A stretch of 64,000 nucleotides of DNA, taken from Brochothrix thermosphacta DSM 20171 = FSL F6-1036. GTDB lineage: Bacteria > Bacillota > Bacilli > Lactobacillales > Listeriaceae. Each line of letters begins with the position of its first letter. The first letter of the stretch is position 1. The stretch spans positions 1,116,001 to 1,180,000 of the forward strand of contig NZ_CP145608.1 in the NCBI RefSeq assembly GCF_036884295.1, given 5' to 3'. The notes under the pieces were generated by a model. That model saw nothing but the letters and a program-made list of their open reading frames with translations, made no database searches and was not told the origin of the DNA. Position numbers and translations under genes: made by a program. Positions 1 to 9,532 of this stretch are shown here, one piece after another.

Positions 1-281
1 CAGCTGATATGAAAATTGTAAACTTAGCAAAAAGAACGACATTAGTAATCACACAAGATATCGGTTTAGCGAGTTTATTATTGGCTAAAGCAGCGCTAGT
101 GATTAATCAGTATGGTGTCATTTACGATGAGAATACCATTGATGGCAGTTTAGGAAGACGTTATCTGGCAGCAAAACAACGCCGCCAAGGCGTGCATTCT
201 AAAGGACCTAAAGCTTTCACATTCGAAAATCGTTTAGACTTCAAAAAACGATTTGTGTCTTATTTAGAAACTATGGAATGA
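1..281 (+). CDS. yqxD: UPF0178 / DUF188 family protein YqxD (5' end outside the window)
   Basis: The reading frame is already open at the first base: codons for Ala-Asp precede the ATG at 9, so the gene starts upstream and only the C-terminal part is present. The visible part contains the stretch ending in TLVITQDIGLASLLLAKAA and the NQYGVIYDENTID segment typical of the YaiI/YqxD (UPF0178) family, a PIN-like fold protein of unknown function that is usually about 150 residues long. In Bacillus and Listeria this gene stands immediately upstream of dnaG, as it does here, with 16 bp between them. The ATG at 9 is an internal methionine, not the start. Confidence 0.9.
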   Translation, partial: ADMKIVNLAKRTTLVITQDIGLASLLLAKAALVINQYGVIYDENTIDGSLGRRYLAAKQRRQGVHSKGPKAFTFENRLDFKKRFVSYLETME

Positions 282-297
282 AATGATGTGGTAAAAA

Positions 298-2115
298 GTG
301 TCTAGACGTATACCAGAAGAACTCGTCACACGCATTCAACAAGAGAATGACATTGTTGATGTAGTCAGTGATTATGTTCAACTGAAAAAGCAGGGCCGCA
401 ATTATAGCGGCCTCTGTCCTTTTCATAATGAAAAAACCCCTTCGTTTTCCGTTTCACCTGAAAAACAAATTTTTCATTGTTTTGGGTGTGGAAAAGGTGG
501 GAACATGTTTACTTTCTTGATGGAATCTGAAGGAATAAGTTTTCAGGAAGCTGCGCTTAAATTGGCGGAACGAAGTCATATTCCAATTGGCGATTTAAAA
601 GTCACTACTAGTGGTGATCAAACTTTCCAAGAGCCACCGATTGAGGATCAAGAAACGCACAGTATGATTGAAGCCCATGCATTGGTGGCGCAACTTTATC
701 ATTATATTTTAACGAGTACTGAAGAAGGAACAATCGCGTTGGATTATTTACATGAGCGTGGATTAACCGATGAAGTCATTCGTGAATATAATATTGGTTT
801 TGCACCTAAAAGTTGGGAATTAGTAACCGCCTTTTTAGAAAAAAGAGGTTTTGATTACAATGTAATGATTGATGCAGGTTTATTAGCAAGACGTGATGAC
901 GGTAATGCAGTCGATCGTTTTCGTGAACGGGTTATGTTCCCGATTACCAATGACCGTGGTCAAACTATTGCTTTTTCGGGTCGTTTATTGCCCGATGTAG
1001 AGGGTCCAAAATATTTGAATAGTCCTGAAACGCTTTTATTTAATAAGCGAAATGTTCTTTTTAATTTTGCAGCTGCGCGTAAAGCGATACGACAAACTAA
1101 ATCTGTTACAATCTTCGAAGGATTTATGGATGTCATTGCTGCAAGTCAAGCAGGTGTAACAAATGGTGTTGCATCTATGGGGACATCACTTACGCCGGAG
1201 CATATTGCTAAGTTAAAAAGAGTGACTGATCGCCTAATTGTATGCTATGATGGTGATTCTGCAGGTCTGAATGCAACTTACAAAGCAGTGCAGTTGATTC
1301 AGGAGGCACGTGGACTTAATGTAAAGATTATTTCTTTGCCGGAAAAACTTGATCCAGATGAGTATATCCGTAAAAAAGGTGCTGAAGCGTTTAAAGATTT
1401 TTATGAACAGCAACAAATTGAATGGCCGATGTTTTTAATGCGTTATTTAGGAACAATACAAGATTTAAATCAAGCCGATGAAATAGCTAACTATGTGGAT
1501 ACATTGTTGGATGAAATATCGAGAATTGATCGGCCAATCGAGCAAGAAGTTTATTTAACTGAATTAGAACAACGTACCAAAATTGATAAGGCTGTTCTAC
1601 GACAACAATTAGCAACACGACAACCACAAACGGCTTATGAAGAGACTTTTTTTCAACCGCAAACACAACAAGTTGTTAAACGGACAGCTTTGGATAAAAT
1701 GGAACGTTATTTAGTTTTATTGATGCTAAAAGATACACAATTTTTCGACCAAATACAGCAAAAATTTGAAGCGTCTACTTTGAGTTTTTACCACGATGAT
1801 TATCAAGCTATCTATACTTATTTATTGCCATATTATCTCCAAGGTAATATCGCAGATGTTGCACAGTTTTTAATCGAGGTTAAAGATGAACGCGTTAAAA
1901 ATATTATTGTTGAGATGGAAATGGAAGAATTGCCTAATATTGAAGATGTTGATATTGCTGACTGTTGTTATCAATTAGATAAATTGCAACGTTTACAAGA
2001 TTTCAAAAGGCTAAAACAAGAACAAATCGATGCGTTAAATGCAAATGATAGTGATAAAGTGAGAGCAATTTCACTAGAAATAATTTCAAAAAAACGCGCG
2101 TTAGACAAGCTGTAA
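298..2115 (+). CDS. dnaG: DNA primase DnaG
   Basis: Synthesises the RNA primers for DNA replication on the template opened by the replicative helicase. The 605-residue product has the usual length. It shows the N-terminal zinc-binding module (Cys40, His43, Cys61, Cys64 in CPFH and CFGCG), the TOPRIM domain with EGFMD near residue 274 and the acidic DGDSAG motif near residue 318, and a C-terminal helicase-interaction domain. The start is a GTG with only a weak ribosome binding site, suggesting coupling to yqxD. The gene is followed 21 bp later by rpoD, the conserved macromolecular synthesis arrangement of Firmicutes. Confidence 0.97.
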   Translation: MSRRIPEELVTRIQQENDIVDVVSDYVQLKKQGRNYSGLCPFHNEKTPSFSVSPEKQIFHCFGCGKGGNMFTFLMESEGISFQEAALKLAERSHIPIGDLKVTTSGDQTFQEPPIEDQETHSMIEAHALVAQLYHYILTSTEEGTIALDYLHERGLTDEVIREYNIGFAPKSWELVTAFLEKRGFDYNVMIDAGLLARRDDGNAVDRFRERVMFPITNDRGQTIAFSGRLLPDVEGPKYLNSPETLLFNKRNVLFNFAAARKAIRQTKSVTIFEGFMDVIAASQAGVTNGVASMGTSLTPEHIAKLKRVTDRLIVCYDGDSAGLNATYKAVQLIQEARGLNVKIISLPEKLDPDEYIRKKGAEAFKDFYEQQQIEWPMFLMRYLGTIQDLNQADEIANYVDTLLDEISRIDRPIEQEVYLTELEQRTKIDKAVLRQQLATRQPQTAYEETFFQPQTQQVVKRTALDKMERYLVLLMLKDTQFFDQIQQKFEASTLSFYHDDYQAIYTYLLPYYLQGNIADVAQFLIEVKDERVKNIIVEMEMEELPNIEDVDIADCCYQLDKLQRLQDFKRLKQEQIDALNANDSDKVRAISLEIISKKRALDKL

Positions 2116-2136
2116 TATTTAAAGGGGGACATACGA

Positions 2137-3225
2137 GTGGCTAAAAAAGCTGTAGAAAAAAAATTAACACTTGAGCAAACGAAAGACGCACTTCTTGCCC
2201 GAGGTAAAAAAGAAGAAACATTAACATATGACGAAGTTTCTAAACAACTAGCACCTTTTGATTTAGATGTTGAATTGTTGGATGAATTTATCGAACATTT
2301 AACAAATGAAGGTGTTGAATTAACAGACGAACCAGCTCCAGAAGCTGAAAAAGACGAAAAATTAGATGTCTCTGATTTAAGTGTGCCGCCAGGTGTTAAA
2401 ATAAATGACCCTGTACGTATGTATCTTAAAGAAATTGGTCGCGTTGATTTATTATCAGCTGCTGAAGAAGTTTCTCTAGCGAAACGTATCGAAGCTGGCG
2501 ATTTAGAAGCGAAAGCACAATTAGCAGAAGCAAACTTACGTCTTGTAGTATCAATCGCTAAACGTTATGTTGGGCGTGGTATGCTGTTCCTTGATTTAAT
2601 TCAAGAAGGAAACATGGGATTAATGAAAGCAGTAGAGAAATTTGATTTCTCTAAAGGTTTCAAATTTAGTACTTATGCAACATGGTGGATTCGTCAAGCA
2701 ATTACCCGTGCGATTGCGGATCAAGCGCGTACAATTCGTATTCCTGTGCATATGGTTGAAACAATCAATAAATTGATCCGTGTGCAACGTCAATTATTAC
2801 AAGATTTAGGTCGTGAACCTTCACCAGAAGAAATTGGTGAGGAGATGGATCTTACAACAGAAAAAGTTCGTGAAATTCTTAAAATCGCACAAGAACCTGT
2901 ATCACTTGAAACGCCAATCGGTGAAGAAGATGATTCACATCTTGGTGATTTTATTGAAGATCAAGAAGCGACATCACCAGCTGAACATGCTGCGTATGAA
3001 TTACTTAAAGAACAACTAGAAGATGTATTGGATACATTGACTGACCGTGAAGAAAACGTTTTACGTCTTCGTTTCGGCCTAGATGACGGACGTACACGTA
3101 CATTAGAAGAAGTTGGTAAAGTATTCGGTGTTACCCGCGAACGTATTCGTCAAATTGAAGCGAAAGCATTGCGTAAATTACGCCATCCAAGTCGTAGCAA
3201 ACAACTAAAAGATTTCTTAGAATAA
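2137..3225 (+). CDS. rpoD: RNA polymerase primary sigma factor SigA/RpoD
   Basis: Housekeeping sigma factor of 362 residues, about the length of Bacillus SigA. Region 1.2 ([13 protein letters not shown]), regions 2.1-2.4 ([16 protein letters not shown], then DLIQEGN and [13 protein letters not shown]) and region 4.2 ([18 protein letters not shown]) are intact, so it should recognise ordinary TTGACA/TATAAT promoters, which are plentiful here. It begins with GTG behind a strong AAAGGGGGA ribosome binding site. An in-phase shadow frame inside it is ignored. A terminator follows directly. Confidence 0.98.
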   Translation: MAKKAVEKKLTLEQTKDALLARGKKEETLTYDEVSKQLAPFDLDVELLDEFIEHLTNEGVELTDEPAPEAEKDEKLDVSDLSVPPGVKINDPVRMYLKEIGRVDLLSAAEEVSLAKRIEAGDLEAKAQLAEANLRLVVSIAKRYVGRGMLFLDLIQEGNMGLMKAVEKFDFSKGFKFSTYATWWIRQAITRAIADQARTIRIPVHMVETINKLIRVQRQLLQDLGREPSPEEIGEEMDLTTEKVREILKIAQEPVSLETPIGEEDDSHLGDFIEDQEATSPAEHAAYELLKEQLEDVLDTLTDREENVLRLRFGLDDGRTRTLEEVGKVFGVTRERIRQIEAKALRKLRHPSRSKQLKDFLE

Positions 3226-3233
3226 AAACGATG

Positions 3234-3270
3234 AACCGTAAACATCTTTCGAGATGCGTACGGTTTTTTT
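3234..3270 (+). terminator. Rho-independent terminator after rpoD
   Basis: Interrupted stem (AACCGTA pairs with TACGGTT; inner ATCT with AGAT, loop TTCG), followed by seven T, 8 bp after the rpoD stop codon. Confidence 0.9.
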
Positions 3271-3458
3271 ATATTTAAAAGAAGTACTCTCGTGACTGCA
3301 AATATATCTTTGTAGTCTTTTTCTTGTAATTAATAGATTGAAAATAGTGATTTGGAGATGATTGATTAATGAAATATAAAGATATAAAAAGTTATAAATA
3401 AAGATATAAAATTAATGTGTAAATGCTTTTGAATCAATGTTCATGACACGTAAATGTA

Positions 3459-3488
3459 TTGACTTTAAGAAAGAGAATGTGCTATATT
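3459..3488 (+). promoter_or_regulatory. Predicted sigma-A promoter of the lactococcin 972-like operon
   Basis: TTGACT at 3459 and TATATT at 3483 with an 18-bp spacer, 48 bp upstream of the bacteriocin start. The rest of the 300-bp gap from the rpoD terminator to the bacteriocin gene is AT-rich without recognisable genes. Confidence 0.55.
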
Positions 3489-3535
3489 TGATTTCAAATT
3501 AAGCGGTATAGGAAATCAAAGGAGGTGAAGTAATC

Positions 3536-3910
3536 GTGTTAGTACAAAAGGTGAGCAGAACAGGAAGGTGCATACGTATACTATCAATATTTACTCTCAC
3601 ATTCAGTTTGTTTGCAGCGATGCCATTAAATGCGAAAGCACTTGACGCACAAGGTTCAGATATGGCTCGTGTCGCATCAGGTCCGAAAGATGGTGGGTAT
3701 TGGATTAGAGGCTATAAATGGGCATGGCCACTTGAGCAAGTTGTCTCAGAGTACAAACATTATACAAAACGGTCACATGGCAGTGTTGTAAATGGTAATG
3801 GCACTTATAATTCGGGTGGCTGGACAAAATCAAAAAATCGTTTTAGTCGAGCGACAGCTAACTGGACTCCTTGGGGGACTAATAAAGCATATTATGATAG
3901 CACGAAATAA
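3536..3910 (+). CDS. Lactococcin 972 family bacteriocin precursor
   Basis: A 124-residue secreted peptide. Residues 1-35 form a signal peptide (basic start, hydrophobic LSIFTLTFSLFAAM core, cleavage likely after NAKA). The mature part carries the lactococcin 972 family pattern: GGYWIRGYKW, VVSEYKHYTKRSHGSVV, SGGWTKSKNRFSRATANW and a C-terminal aromatic KAYYDS. The founding member inhibits septum formation by binding lipid II; whether this one does is unknown. The GTG start at 3536 is chosen because a near-perfect AAAGGAGGTGA lies 7 bp upstream. A hairpin terminator separates it from the membrane-protein and ATPase genes that normally accompany the family. Confidence 0.88.
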   Translation: MLVQKVSRTGRCIRILSIFTLTFSLFAAMPLNAKALDAQGSDMARVASGPKDGGYWIRGYKWAWPLEQVVSEYKHYTKRSHGSVVNGNGTYNSGGWTKSKNRFSRATANWTPWGTNKAYYDSTK

Positions 3911-3913
3911 CTT

Positions 3914-3947
3914 AAAGCATTTTAGCCCGAAGGCTAAGATGCTTTTT
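3914..3947 (+). terminator. Intra-operon terminator between bacteriocin and export/immunity genes
   Basis: Stem AAAGCAT/ATGCTTT with inner TAGCC/GGCTA and a four-base loop, followed by five T. It lies between the peptide gene and the membrane-protein gene, so it probably lets the peptide be made in excess over the transporter. Confidence 0.75.
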
Positions 3948-3982
3948 CTAAGTTTAACTGACTTACTTTTAGGGGGACATTG

Positions 3983-6115
3983 ATGAAGAAAATCATTTTT
4001 GTAGTGCTAACGTTACAAATGGTATTGCTGAGTGTATTGCTCGTGACGTTGGAAAAAAGACAAAGTCGACAGCAATTATTATACAATGATGTGACAATTA
4101 TGAGTATTGATACTGATGGAGCAAAAGGAGACGTTGCGACTAAGATTATCGATAGCGCTAATAAGCTTGATTTGACAATCGCTGTTTATATTCACCCTGA
4201 CGAAAAAACACAGAAAATAGTGACGAATGATGTGAGTTTAGGTGGGCGAATACCAATAAACGATGTTAAACTCACTAAACCAACGGATTTTATTAGTTCA
4301 CAAAAAACAATCGAGTCGCAACAAAAAGGGCAATTTGCTTTGTTTGATCAAACGTTGCGTTTAGATATTTCGCTAATGAAAGATAATCGTAATTATCAAC
4401 CATCCAGTCTATATTATTTATTCACAACTAATAAGAAAACACTCGATCAGTTTAAAACAGTTTTAACTAAAGAAGGCATGAGTGTTAATGAAGGGAAGAT
4501 AGATGCGCAAGCGCAAATGTGGTTACAGCATTTATCACAGCAGTGGGATTGGGTATTGCTCAACTTGTTGGTTAGCATAGCGTTATGTGTTGTGCTGCTA
4601 CATGATGGCTTTTTACAACAACGAACACGCTATCTTTTAAGTTTGCAAGGTTACGCAAAAGGCAAGATTTGGTGGTATGGTATCAAACGTTTACGTGGAC
4701 CTTTGTTGTATAGTTTCTTGGTAGCATTATGTTTTATCGTTGTGTGGCAATTTAGCCAATCCGGTAGCGTATTTATCGATAAAGTGTTACTAATCGTTAG
4801 TTTCACCGCAGTTCTTATTTTATTCAGTAGTATAGTAATCATTGGTTTAACCGTGTTATTCGATAAACAAGCCTTAGATAGTGTCAAAGGAAAACGTCCA
4901 GTAAAGAGACTTTTTATCCTTTATCTGTGTTTGAAAATTTGTTTTTTAACTTTAATTGCTGGGCTCGTGCATGTATACGTCAGTAATCAAGCAATGTTAA
5001 CATCTGCTTTAGAAGAAACAGCTGATTGGAAGAAAATGCGCGGTATTTATACACCAGAGCAAAGTTATGTTGGGCAAGAAAATCGTGCTATTAGTGCAAA
5101 AAGTGGGCAAAAATTAAAAAAACTGTATGAAGCAATGCAACCACTAGGTGGCTATTTAATGGCGTCCAATGATTTTAAACTTGACGATGGTGTTGATGAA
5201 AAAGCCTTTTTAGCAGAAAAAGATGTCAGTCTTATTAATCCAGATGAACGTAAAGTGATACTTGATCTTAACTATTTGAAACGACATCCGCTTAAAGGGA
5301 GTATTCAGTATGAAGATATTGTTGCAGCAGTCAATTGGGATAAACGAGTGCGAAACGTACTTGTACCACAAAAGTTTAAAGTGCGCGAAGCAGAAATCAA
5401 AAAGATTTTTTTAGAAGATTTTGTGTCGAGTCGAATTGATGTGATGGATTATTACAATGATTTTTTAGATTTACCACGAACGACTGAGAAAGCGGCTGAT
5501 TTAAGTGTGAATTTAATTTACATTGACGATGACAACGACTATTTTTCGTATGGTAATGGTATCCCACTATTGCTTCCGAATGCCTTTGCCACAATTGAAA
5601 CAGGTAATATAACTCCGTTAGATTACAGTTGGTATTTTTCTGGCAACGTCTATTTTGAAGCAAAAGGTGACCCCTATGCCACCATTTTTCCAGCGATTCA
5701 AAAATCTAAAACAGAAGGATTGGTTCGTAGTGTCGCTTCGGTTTATAATCGTAAAGGCTTTATAATTCAACTTTTGAATGAAAATAAAGCGAAATTAGCG
5801 CTCTTTTTAGGGCTGCTTATCGGCAGTTCACTACTATTAACGTATACGCTAACGGCACTTTATTTTAGGAGATACCAGCGCAGAATTGTCATTACGTATT
5901 GTCACGGCTACAATTATTGGAAGATGCACTACCCGTTTTTAAGGTTGCTTATTATCTTAAATGGTTTATTGTTTGCTGTCTTGTTGTTAACAACTAAAAT
6001 GGTCATAATATGTAGTTTTTTATGCTACGTTATGCTTGAATTTGCTTTAGTCTATGGCTTCCATCGTTTGTTTGAAAAACGTCAATTAGCTAAAAGTTTA
6101 AAGAGGGGGAGTTAA
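3983..6115 (+). CDS. Bacteriocin-associated integral membrane protein (DUF1430 type)
   Basis: A 710-residue membrane protein with the layout of the permease that accompanies lactococcin 972 bacteriocins: one N-terminal transmembrane helix, a large extracytoplasmic domain, a bundle of helices around residues 185-340, a second extracytoplasmic domain, and three or four C-terminal helices containing the CHGYNYWKMHYPF motif. The overall plan resembles FtsX/MacB-like ABC permeases. It probably works with the ATPase encoded 1 bp downstream to protect against or export the bacteriocin. ATG at 3983 is preferred (a TTG precedes it) because of the GGGGGA ribosome binding site at about 3971. A paralogue of nearly the same length is at 50140-52272. 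Confidence 0.85.
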   Translation: MKKIIFVVLTLQMVLLSVLLVTLEKRQSRQQLLYNDVTIMSIDTDGAKGDVATKIIDSANKLDLTIAVYIHPDEKTQKIVTNDVSLGGRIPINDVKLTKPTDFISSQKTIESQQKGQFALFDQTLRLDISLMKDNRNYQPSSLYYLFTTNKKTLDQFKTVLTKEGMSVNEGKIDAQAQMWLQHLSQQWDWVLLNLLVSIALCVVLLHDGFLQQRTRYLLSLQGYAKGKIWWYGIKRLRGPLLYSFLVALCFIVVWQFSQSGSVFIDKVLLIVSFTAVLILFSSIVIIGLTVLFDKQALDSVKGKRPVKRLFILYLCLKICFLTLIAGLVHVYVSNQAMLTSALEETADWKKMRGIYTPEQSYVGQENRAISAKSGQKLKKLYEAMQPLGGYLMASNDFKLDDGVDEKAFLAEKDVSLINPDERKVILDLNYLKRHPLKGSIQYEDIVAAVNWDKRVRNVLVPQKFKVREAEIKKIFLEDFVSSRIDVMDYYNDFLDLPRTTEKAADLSVNLIYIDDDNDYFSYGNGIPLLLPNAFATIETGNITPLDYSWYFSGNVYFEAKGDPYATIFPAIQKSKTEGLVRSVASVYNRKGFIIQLLNENKAKLALFLGLLIGSSLLLTYTLTALYFRRYQRRIVITYCHGYNYWKMHYPFLRLLIILNGLLFAVLLLTTKMVIICSFLCYVMLEFALVYGFHRLFEKRQLAKSLKRGS

Positions 6116-6116
6116 T

Positions 6117-6734
6117 GTGATTGAAACGCAAAAATTAACAAAAAAATTCGGTAACAAGGTTGTATTACAACCGTTATCGTTAATAATAGAAGAAGGCGAC
6201 TTTGTAGTCATAACAGGAAGAAGCGGTTCAGGAAAAACAACCTTGTTGAATATTTTATCGTTGTTGGAAGCACCGAGTAGCGGAATACTCAAACATAATG
6301 GGGAAATGAATTTGTCTCGTCGAGCAACGCGACAGTTGAAACGTGATTCATATGCTTATTTATTTCAAAATTATGGCTTAATTGAAGAAGAAACAGTTGC
6401 TGCTAATATCAGTATCGCACTTGCAAAAAAGGGTAAACAACAACACTCACAAATTATTTCAAGTGCTTTAGCAAAAGTGGGATTGAAAAATTATGAGAAA
6501 CAACACATTTATGAGTTAAGTGGTGGACAACAGCAACGTGTTGCTTTGGCTCGGGTGATTGCTAAAAAAACGCGTTGGTTATTTGCAGATGAGCCGACAG
6601 GTAACTTGGATGAAGCAAATCGTGAACTTGTATTTAAGCTCTTAAAAGACTTGCATACAAAAGGTTGCACAATTGTATTAGTTACTCATGACTCATACAT
6701 GGCAAAATTGGCGACAAAAACAGTTCATTTATAG
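6117..6734 (+). CDS. ABC transporter ATP-binding protein (lactococcin 972 group)
   Basis: The 205-residue ATPase has all nucleotide-binding motifs: Walker A GRSGSGKT at residues 34-41, Q-loop in LFQNYG, signature LSGGQQQR, Walker B WLFADEP, and H-loop VTHD. The Q-loop sequence and the short length match the ATPases found beside lactococcin 972-type bacteriocins. It uses a GTG start behind AGAGGGGGAG, 1 bp after the stop of the membrane protein, so the two are translationally coupled. A paralogue lies at 49529-50137 and a degraded fragment of a third at 22872-22997. Confidence 0.9.
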   Translation: MIETQKLTKKFGNKVVLQPLSLIIEEGDFVVITGRSGSGKTTLLNILSLLEAPSSGILKHNGEMNLSRRATRQLKRDSYAYLFQNYGLIEEETVAANISIALAKKGKQQHSQIISSALAKVGLKNYEKQHIYELSGGQQQRVALARVIAKKTRWLFADEPTGNLDEANRELVFKLLKDLHTKGCTIVLVTHDSYMAKLATKTVHL

Positions 6735-6859
6735 TGTTTAACCGGTAACTATTAATAATAGCTGTTTAAATCATTCAGTGCCGTTATTCTACTATCAATC
6801 TGTTAATATACAATCCAACATTCTTATCAGATAGCTATATAACAATTAGAAAAAAATAA

Positions 6860-6896
6860 AAAAGAGTGCAGATTAATCCTGCACTCTCTTTTTTTT
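6860..6896 (+). terminator. Terminator after the bacteriocin operon
   Basis: Perfect GAGTGCAG/CTGCACTC stem with A-rich left and T-rich right flank, so it may serve both strands. It is the only clear element in the 300-bp gap 6735-7050 before yidD, which reads toward it. Confidence 0.9.
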
Positions 6897-7050
6897 GTAT
6901 GATAGGATTAAATTTTCACTTACGCCTATTTCTTTACGAGAGATACTACCATAACACCTAAGTAAAGCTATAAAAAGGCTTTATTCTTACAAAAAAGAAT
7001 CAAATATTAGCACATTTAAAAAACTTTGTTATAATGAACAGTGGTAGAAA

Positions 7051-7323
7051 TTATTTATGTGTGTGATCACACGAATGATGATCATGTGCTTTTTTCGTAC
7101 GGAGTGAAAATTCATCTGGCACCATGTCAACTCCGCCAGGATGAAAAGGATGGCACTTAAGTATTCGTTTTATGGCAAGATAACTACCCTTAAAGGCACC
7201 GAATTTTTCAATGGATTCTAATCCATAAGTTGAACAAGTCGGATAAAAACGACAGCTAGGTGGGAACAAGGGTGATATTAACTTGCGATAACACTTAATA
7301 AGGAACAATAATATCTGTTTCAA
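7051..7323 (-). CDS. yidD: Membrane protein insertion efficiency factor YidD
   Basis: A small (about 90 residues) protein of the YidD/UPF0161 family, which sits at the inner membrane and assists YidC-dependent insertion. The family core is clear: [28 protein letters not shown] followed by [19 protein letters not shown], with its conserved cysteines. The frame is open up to 7359, but the best ribosome binding site (GAAAGG) points to the TTG at 7323; an ATG at 7359 would add 12 residues. The C-terminus is histidine-rich (DHHSCDHTH), which could bind metal. Confidence 0.88.
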   Translation of the reverse strand: MKQILLFLIKCYRKLISPLFPPSCRFYPTCSTYGLESIEKFGAFKGSYLAIKRILKCHPFHPGGVDMVPDEFSLRTKKAHDHHSCDHTHK

Positions 7324-7425
7324 AACAATCAACCTTTCAATTAATTCATCTAGCTCCATTGTATACTAAAATACGGTGTAAGACGCTAGATATGATTGCT
7401 GATTGAAGAAAAAGGGGAATGAACT

Positions 7426-7920
7426 ATGATAGAATATACTGATTTAACAGGTGGAAAAGTACAAATGACTTTCGAAAAAAACCAATTAGGCACTGATGTG
7501 AAAGATATTTTAGTGATACCTTACATTAAAACAGGTCATTGGCTTATGACTGAAAATATCGTTCGTGGAATTGAGTTTCCCGGAGGAAAAATAGATCCTG
7601 ATGAAACTGTCGAGCAAGCTGTTGTCCGTGAATTATGGGAAGAGACAGGTGTGCATCTGAAAAGTGAAGATAAATGGACCTTTTTAGCTGATTACGAGTT
7701 TCAAGATAAAAAACGTGGTCGAGTGATTAAACGCGCTTTTTTAATAGAGATGGCAACATACGAAGAAGCACCACTGCCTGAAGACTATGAAACGAGCGGT
7801 GTGCACTTATTAACAGAAGCAGAATACCTTCAATTGGAGACCTCTTCATTGAGTTTTTATATGAAAGATGCCGGAATGGAATTACTTTGGAATAAAGCGA
7901 AGGAAATCATCAAACATTAG
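7426..7920 (+). CDS. ytkD: NUDIX hydrolase, nucleoside triphosphatase YtkD-like
   Basis: A 164-residue NUDIX protein; the NUDIX box reads GGKIDPDETVEQAVVREL followed by WEETG, intact at its catalytic glutamates. YtkD of Bacillus hydrolyses oxidised nucleotides such as 8-oxo-dGTP, and related enzymes also act as RNA pyrophosphohydrolases. Its position near the S-box-controlled metK gene matches the Bacillus/Listeria neighbourhood. It has its own AAAGGGGAA ribosome binding site and no obvious partner gene. Confidence 0.85.
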   Translation: MIEYTDLTGGKVQMTFEKNQLGTDVKDILVIPYIKTGHWLMTENIVRGIEFPGGKIDPDETVEQAVVRELWEETGVHLKSEDKWTFLADYEFQDKKRGRVIKRAFLIEMATYEEAPLPEDYETSGVHLLTEAEYLQLETSSLSFYMKDAGMELLWNKAKEIIKH

Positions 7921-7930
7921 TCTAATTTCA

Positions 7931-7959
7931 TTGACAAGACAAGGTTTGTTTGAGATAAT
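7931..7959 (+). promoter_or_regulatory. Sigma-A promoter of the metK leader
   Basis: Consensus TTGACA at 7931 and GATAAT at 7954 with a 17-bp spacer, placing transcription start just upstream of the SAM riboswitch. Confidence 0.85.
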
Positions 7960-7989
7960 CAAAATATATCATGATGAAACAATTATGAA

Positions 7990-8165
7990 TCTTATCAAGA
8001 GTGGTTGAGGGACTGGCCCTATGAAACCCAGCAGCCTACACTAAGGTGTAAGGTGCTAACCTGTGGCAAGATACAAAGGTATCTTGAGCGATAAGAGAAA
8101 AAAGGTATAGCTATAAGTATGCTATTAGGACCTTTTCTCTTTTTAGTGAGAAAAGGTTTTTTAAT
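7990..8165 (+). ncRNA. SAM-I (S-box) riboswitch with terminator, controlling metK
   Basis: The aptamer runs from CTTATCAAGAGTGG to GCGATAAGAG and contains the conserved GAGGGA, GAAACCC, AGCAGCC and GGTGCTAA elements. The P1 strands pair. Downstream, ACCTTTTCTC and GAGAAAAGG form a terminator ending in six T (8131-8162); the segment AGAGAAAAAAGGT just after P1 can pair with its left arm as an antiterminator. High S-adenosylmethionine should therefore switch metK off. Confidence 0.96.
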
Positions 8166-8249
8166 GCAGTTTATTGCCACTTTTTTACGATTGCATAAGA
8201 GGTTATAGCGTTTCTAAATCGATGCATGATAAAAAATGGAGGATTTAAC

Positions 8250-9446
8250 ATGACAAAAAACCGTCGTCTTTTCACATCAGAATCTGTAAGTGAAGGACAT
8301 CCAGACAAAATGGCAGATCAAATTTCAGATGCAATTTTGGATGCGATGTTAGAGAAAGACCCAATGGCACGTGTTGCCTGCGAAACAACAGTAACAACAG
8401 GAATCGTTTTAGTCGCAGGTGAAATTTCAACGAGCACTTACGTTGATATTCCTGCAGTCGTTCGTCAAACAATCCGTGAGATTGGTTACACAAGAGCGAA
8501 GTACGGCTTTGATGCGTCAACGTGTTCTGTATTGACAGCAATCGATGAACAATCGAGTGATATTGCACAAGGTGTAGATGTTGCGTTAGAGAGTCGTGAT
8601 GGCGAAATTGTTGAAGAAGATATTGATGCAATTGGAGCAGGCGATCAAGGTTTGATGTTTGGGTTTGCAACTAACGAAACAGAAGAATTGATGCCGTTGC
8701 CGATTTCATTAGCACATGCATTAGCACGCCGCGTTGCAAAATTGCGTAAAGAAAACATTGTTGATTATTTACGACCAGACTCAAAAACACAAGTAACGGT
8801 TGAATATAACGAAGATGGTACACCTGCACGTGTAGATACCATTGTTATTTCAACTCAACATCATCCTGATGTAGAGCAATCAACCATCCATGAAGACATG
8901 CGTAAACTCGTTATTGACGAAGTGATTCCTGCAGCATTACTTGACGATGAAACAAAATATTTCATCAACCCGACTGGTCGATTCGTTATCGGTGGACCAC
9001 AAGGTGATTGTGGTTTAACAGGACGTAAAATTATTGTCGACACTTACGGTGGTTATGCTCGTCACGGTGGTGGTGCTTTTTCTGGGAAAGATGCTACAAA
9101 AGTTGACCGTTCAGGTGCTTATGCTGCACGTTACGTTGCTAAAAACATCGTAGCAGCTGGTTTGGCTGATAAGGTAGAAGTACAAATTGCCTATGCAATT
9201 GGTGTCGCAAAACCTGTATCAATTTCAGTTAATGCTTTCGGAACAAGTTCATACTCTGAAGATGAGTTAATCGATGCCGTGAATGCAACATTTGATTTAC
9301 GACCAGCAGGTATTATTAAAATGCTTGATCTTCGTCGTCCAATCTACCGCCAAACGGCAGCTTACGGACACTTTGGTCGTTTAGATCTTGATTTACCATG
9401 GGAGAAAACAGATCGTATTACAGCGTTGAAAGATGCACTGAAATAA
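8250..9446 (+). CDS. metK: S-adenosylmethionine synthetase MetK
   Basis: Makes S-adenosylmethionine from methionine and ATP in the cytoplasm. The 398-residue protein has the family motifs: [10 protein letters not shown] (His17 region), GAGDQG near residue 129, and GGGAFSGKD near 273. The start at 8250 is set by the GGAGG ribosome binding site at about 8239 and gives the usual N-terminus; the open frame reaches 24 bp further upstream without support. Expression is controlled by the S-box leader. Confidence 0.98.
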   Translation: MTKNRRLFTSESVSEGHPDKMADQISDAILDAMLEKDPMARVACETTVTTGIVLVAGEISTSTYVDIPAVVRQTIREIGYTRAKYGFDASTCSVLTAIDEQSSDIAQGVDVALESRDGEIVEEDIDAIGAGDQGLMFGFATNETEELMPLPISLAHALARRVAKLRKENIVDYLRPDSKTQVTVEYNEDGTPARVDTIVISTQHHPDVEQSTIHEDMRKLVIDEVIPAALLDDETKYFINPTGRFVIGGPQGDCGLTGRKIIVDTYGGYARHGGGAFSGKDATKVDRSGAYAARYVAKNIVAAGLADKVEVQIAYAIGVAKPVSISVNAFGTSSYSEDELIDAVNATFDLRPAGIIKMLDLRRPIYRQTAAYGHFGRLDLDLPWEKTDRITALKDALK

Positions 9447-9452
9447 AATTTA

Positions 9453-9503
9453 AAATCTCTGTCACGCACATGATTTAGTGTTGTTGTGGTCAGAGATTTT
9501 TGA
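9453..9503 (+). terminator. Terminator after metK
   Basis: AAATCTCTG and CAGAGATTT arms with a long loop, followed by T residues, 7 bp after the stop codon. Confidence 0.75.
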
Positions 9504-9532
9504 TGTTTAAAGCGAAAGGAAGCTGACGTTAA

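Noticed and set aside
8272-8670. 132-codon minus-strand frame inside metK
   Set aside because: Shadow of metK on the opposite strand with no start signals.
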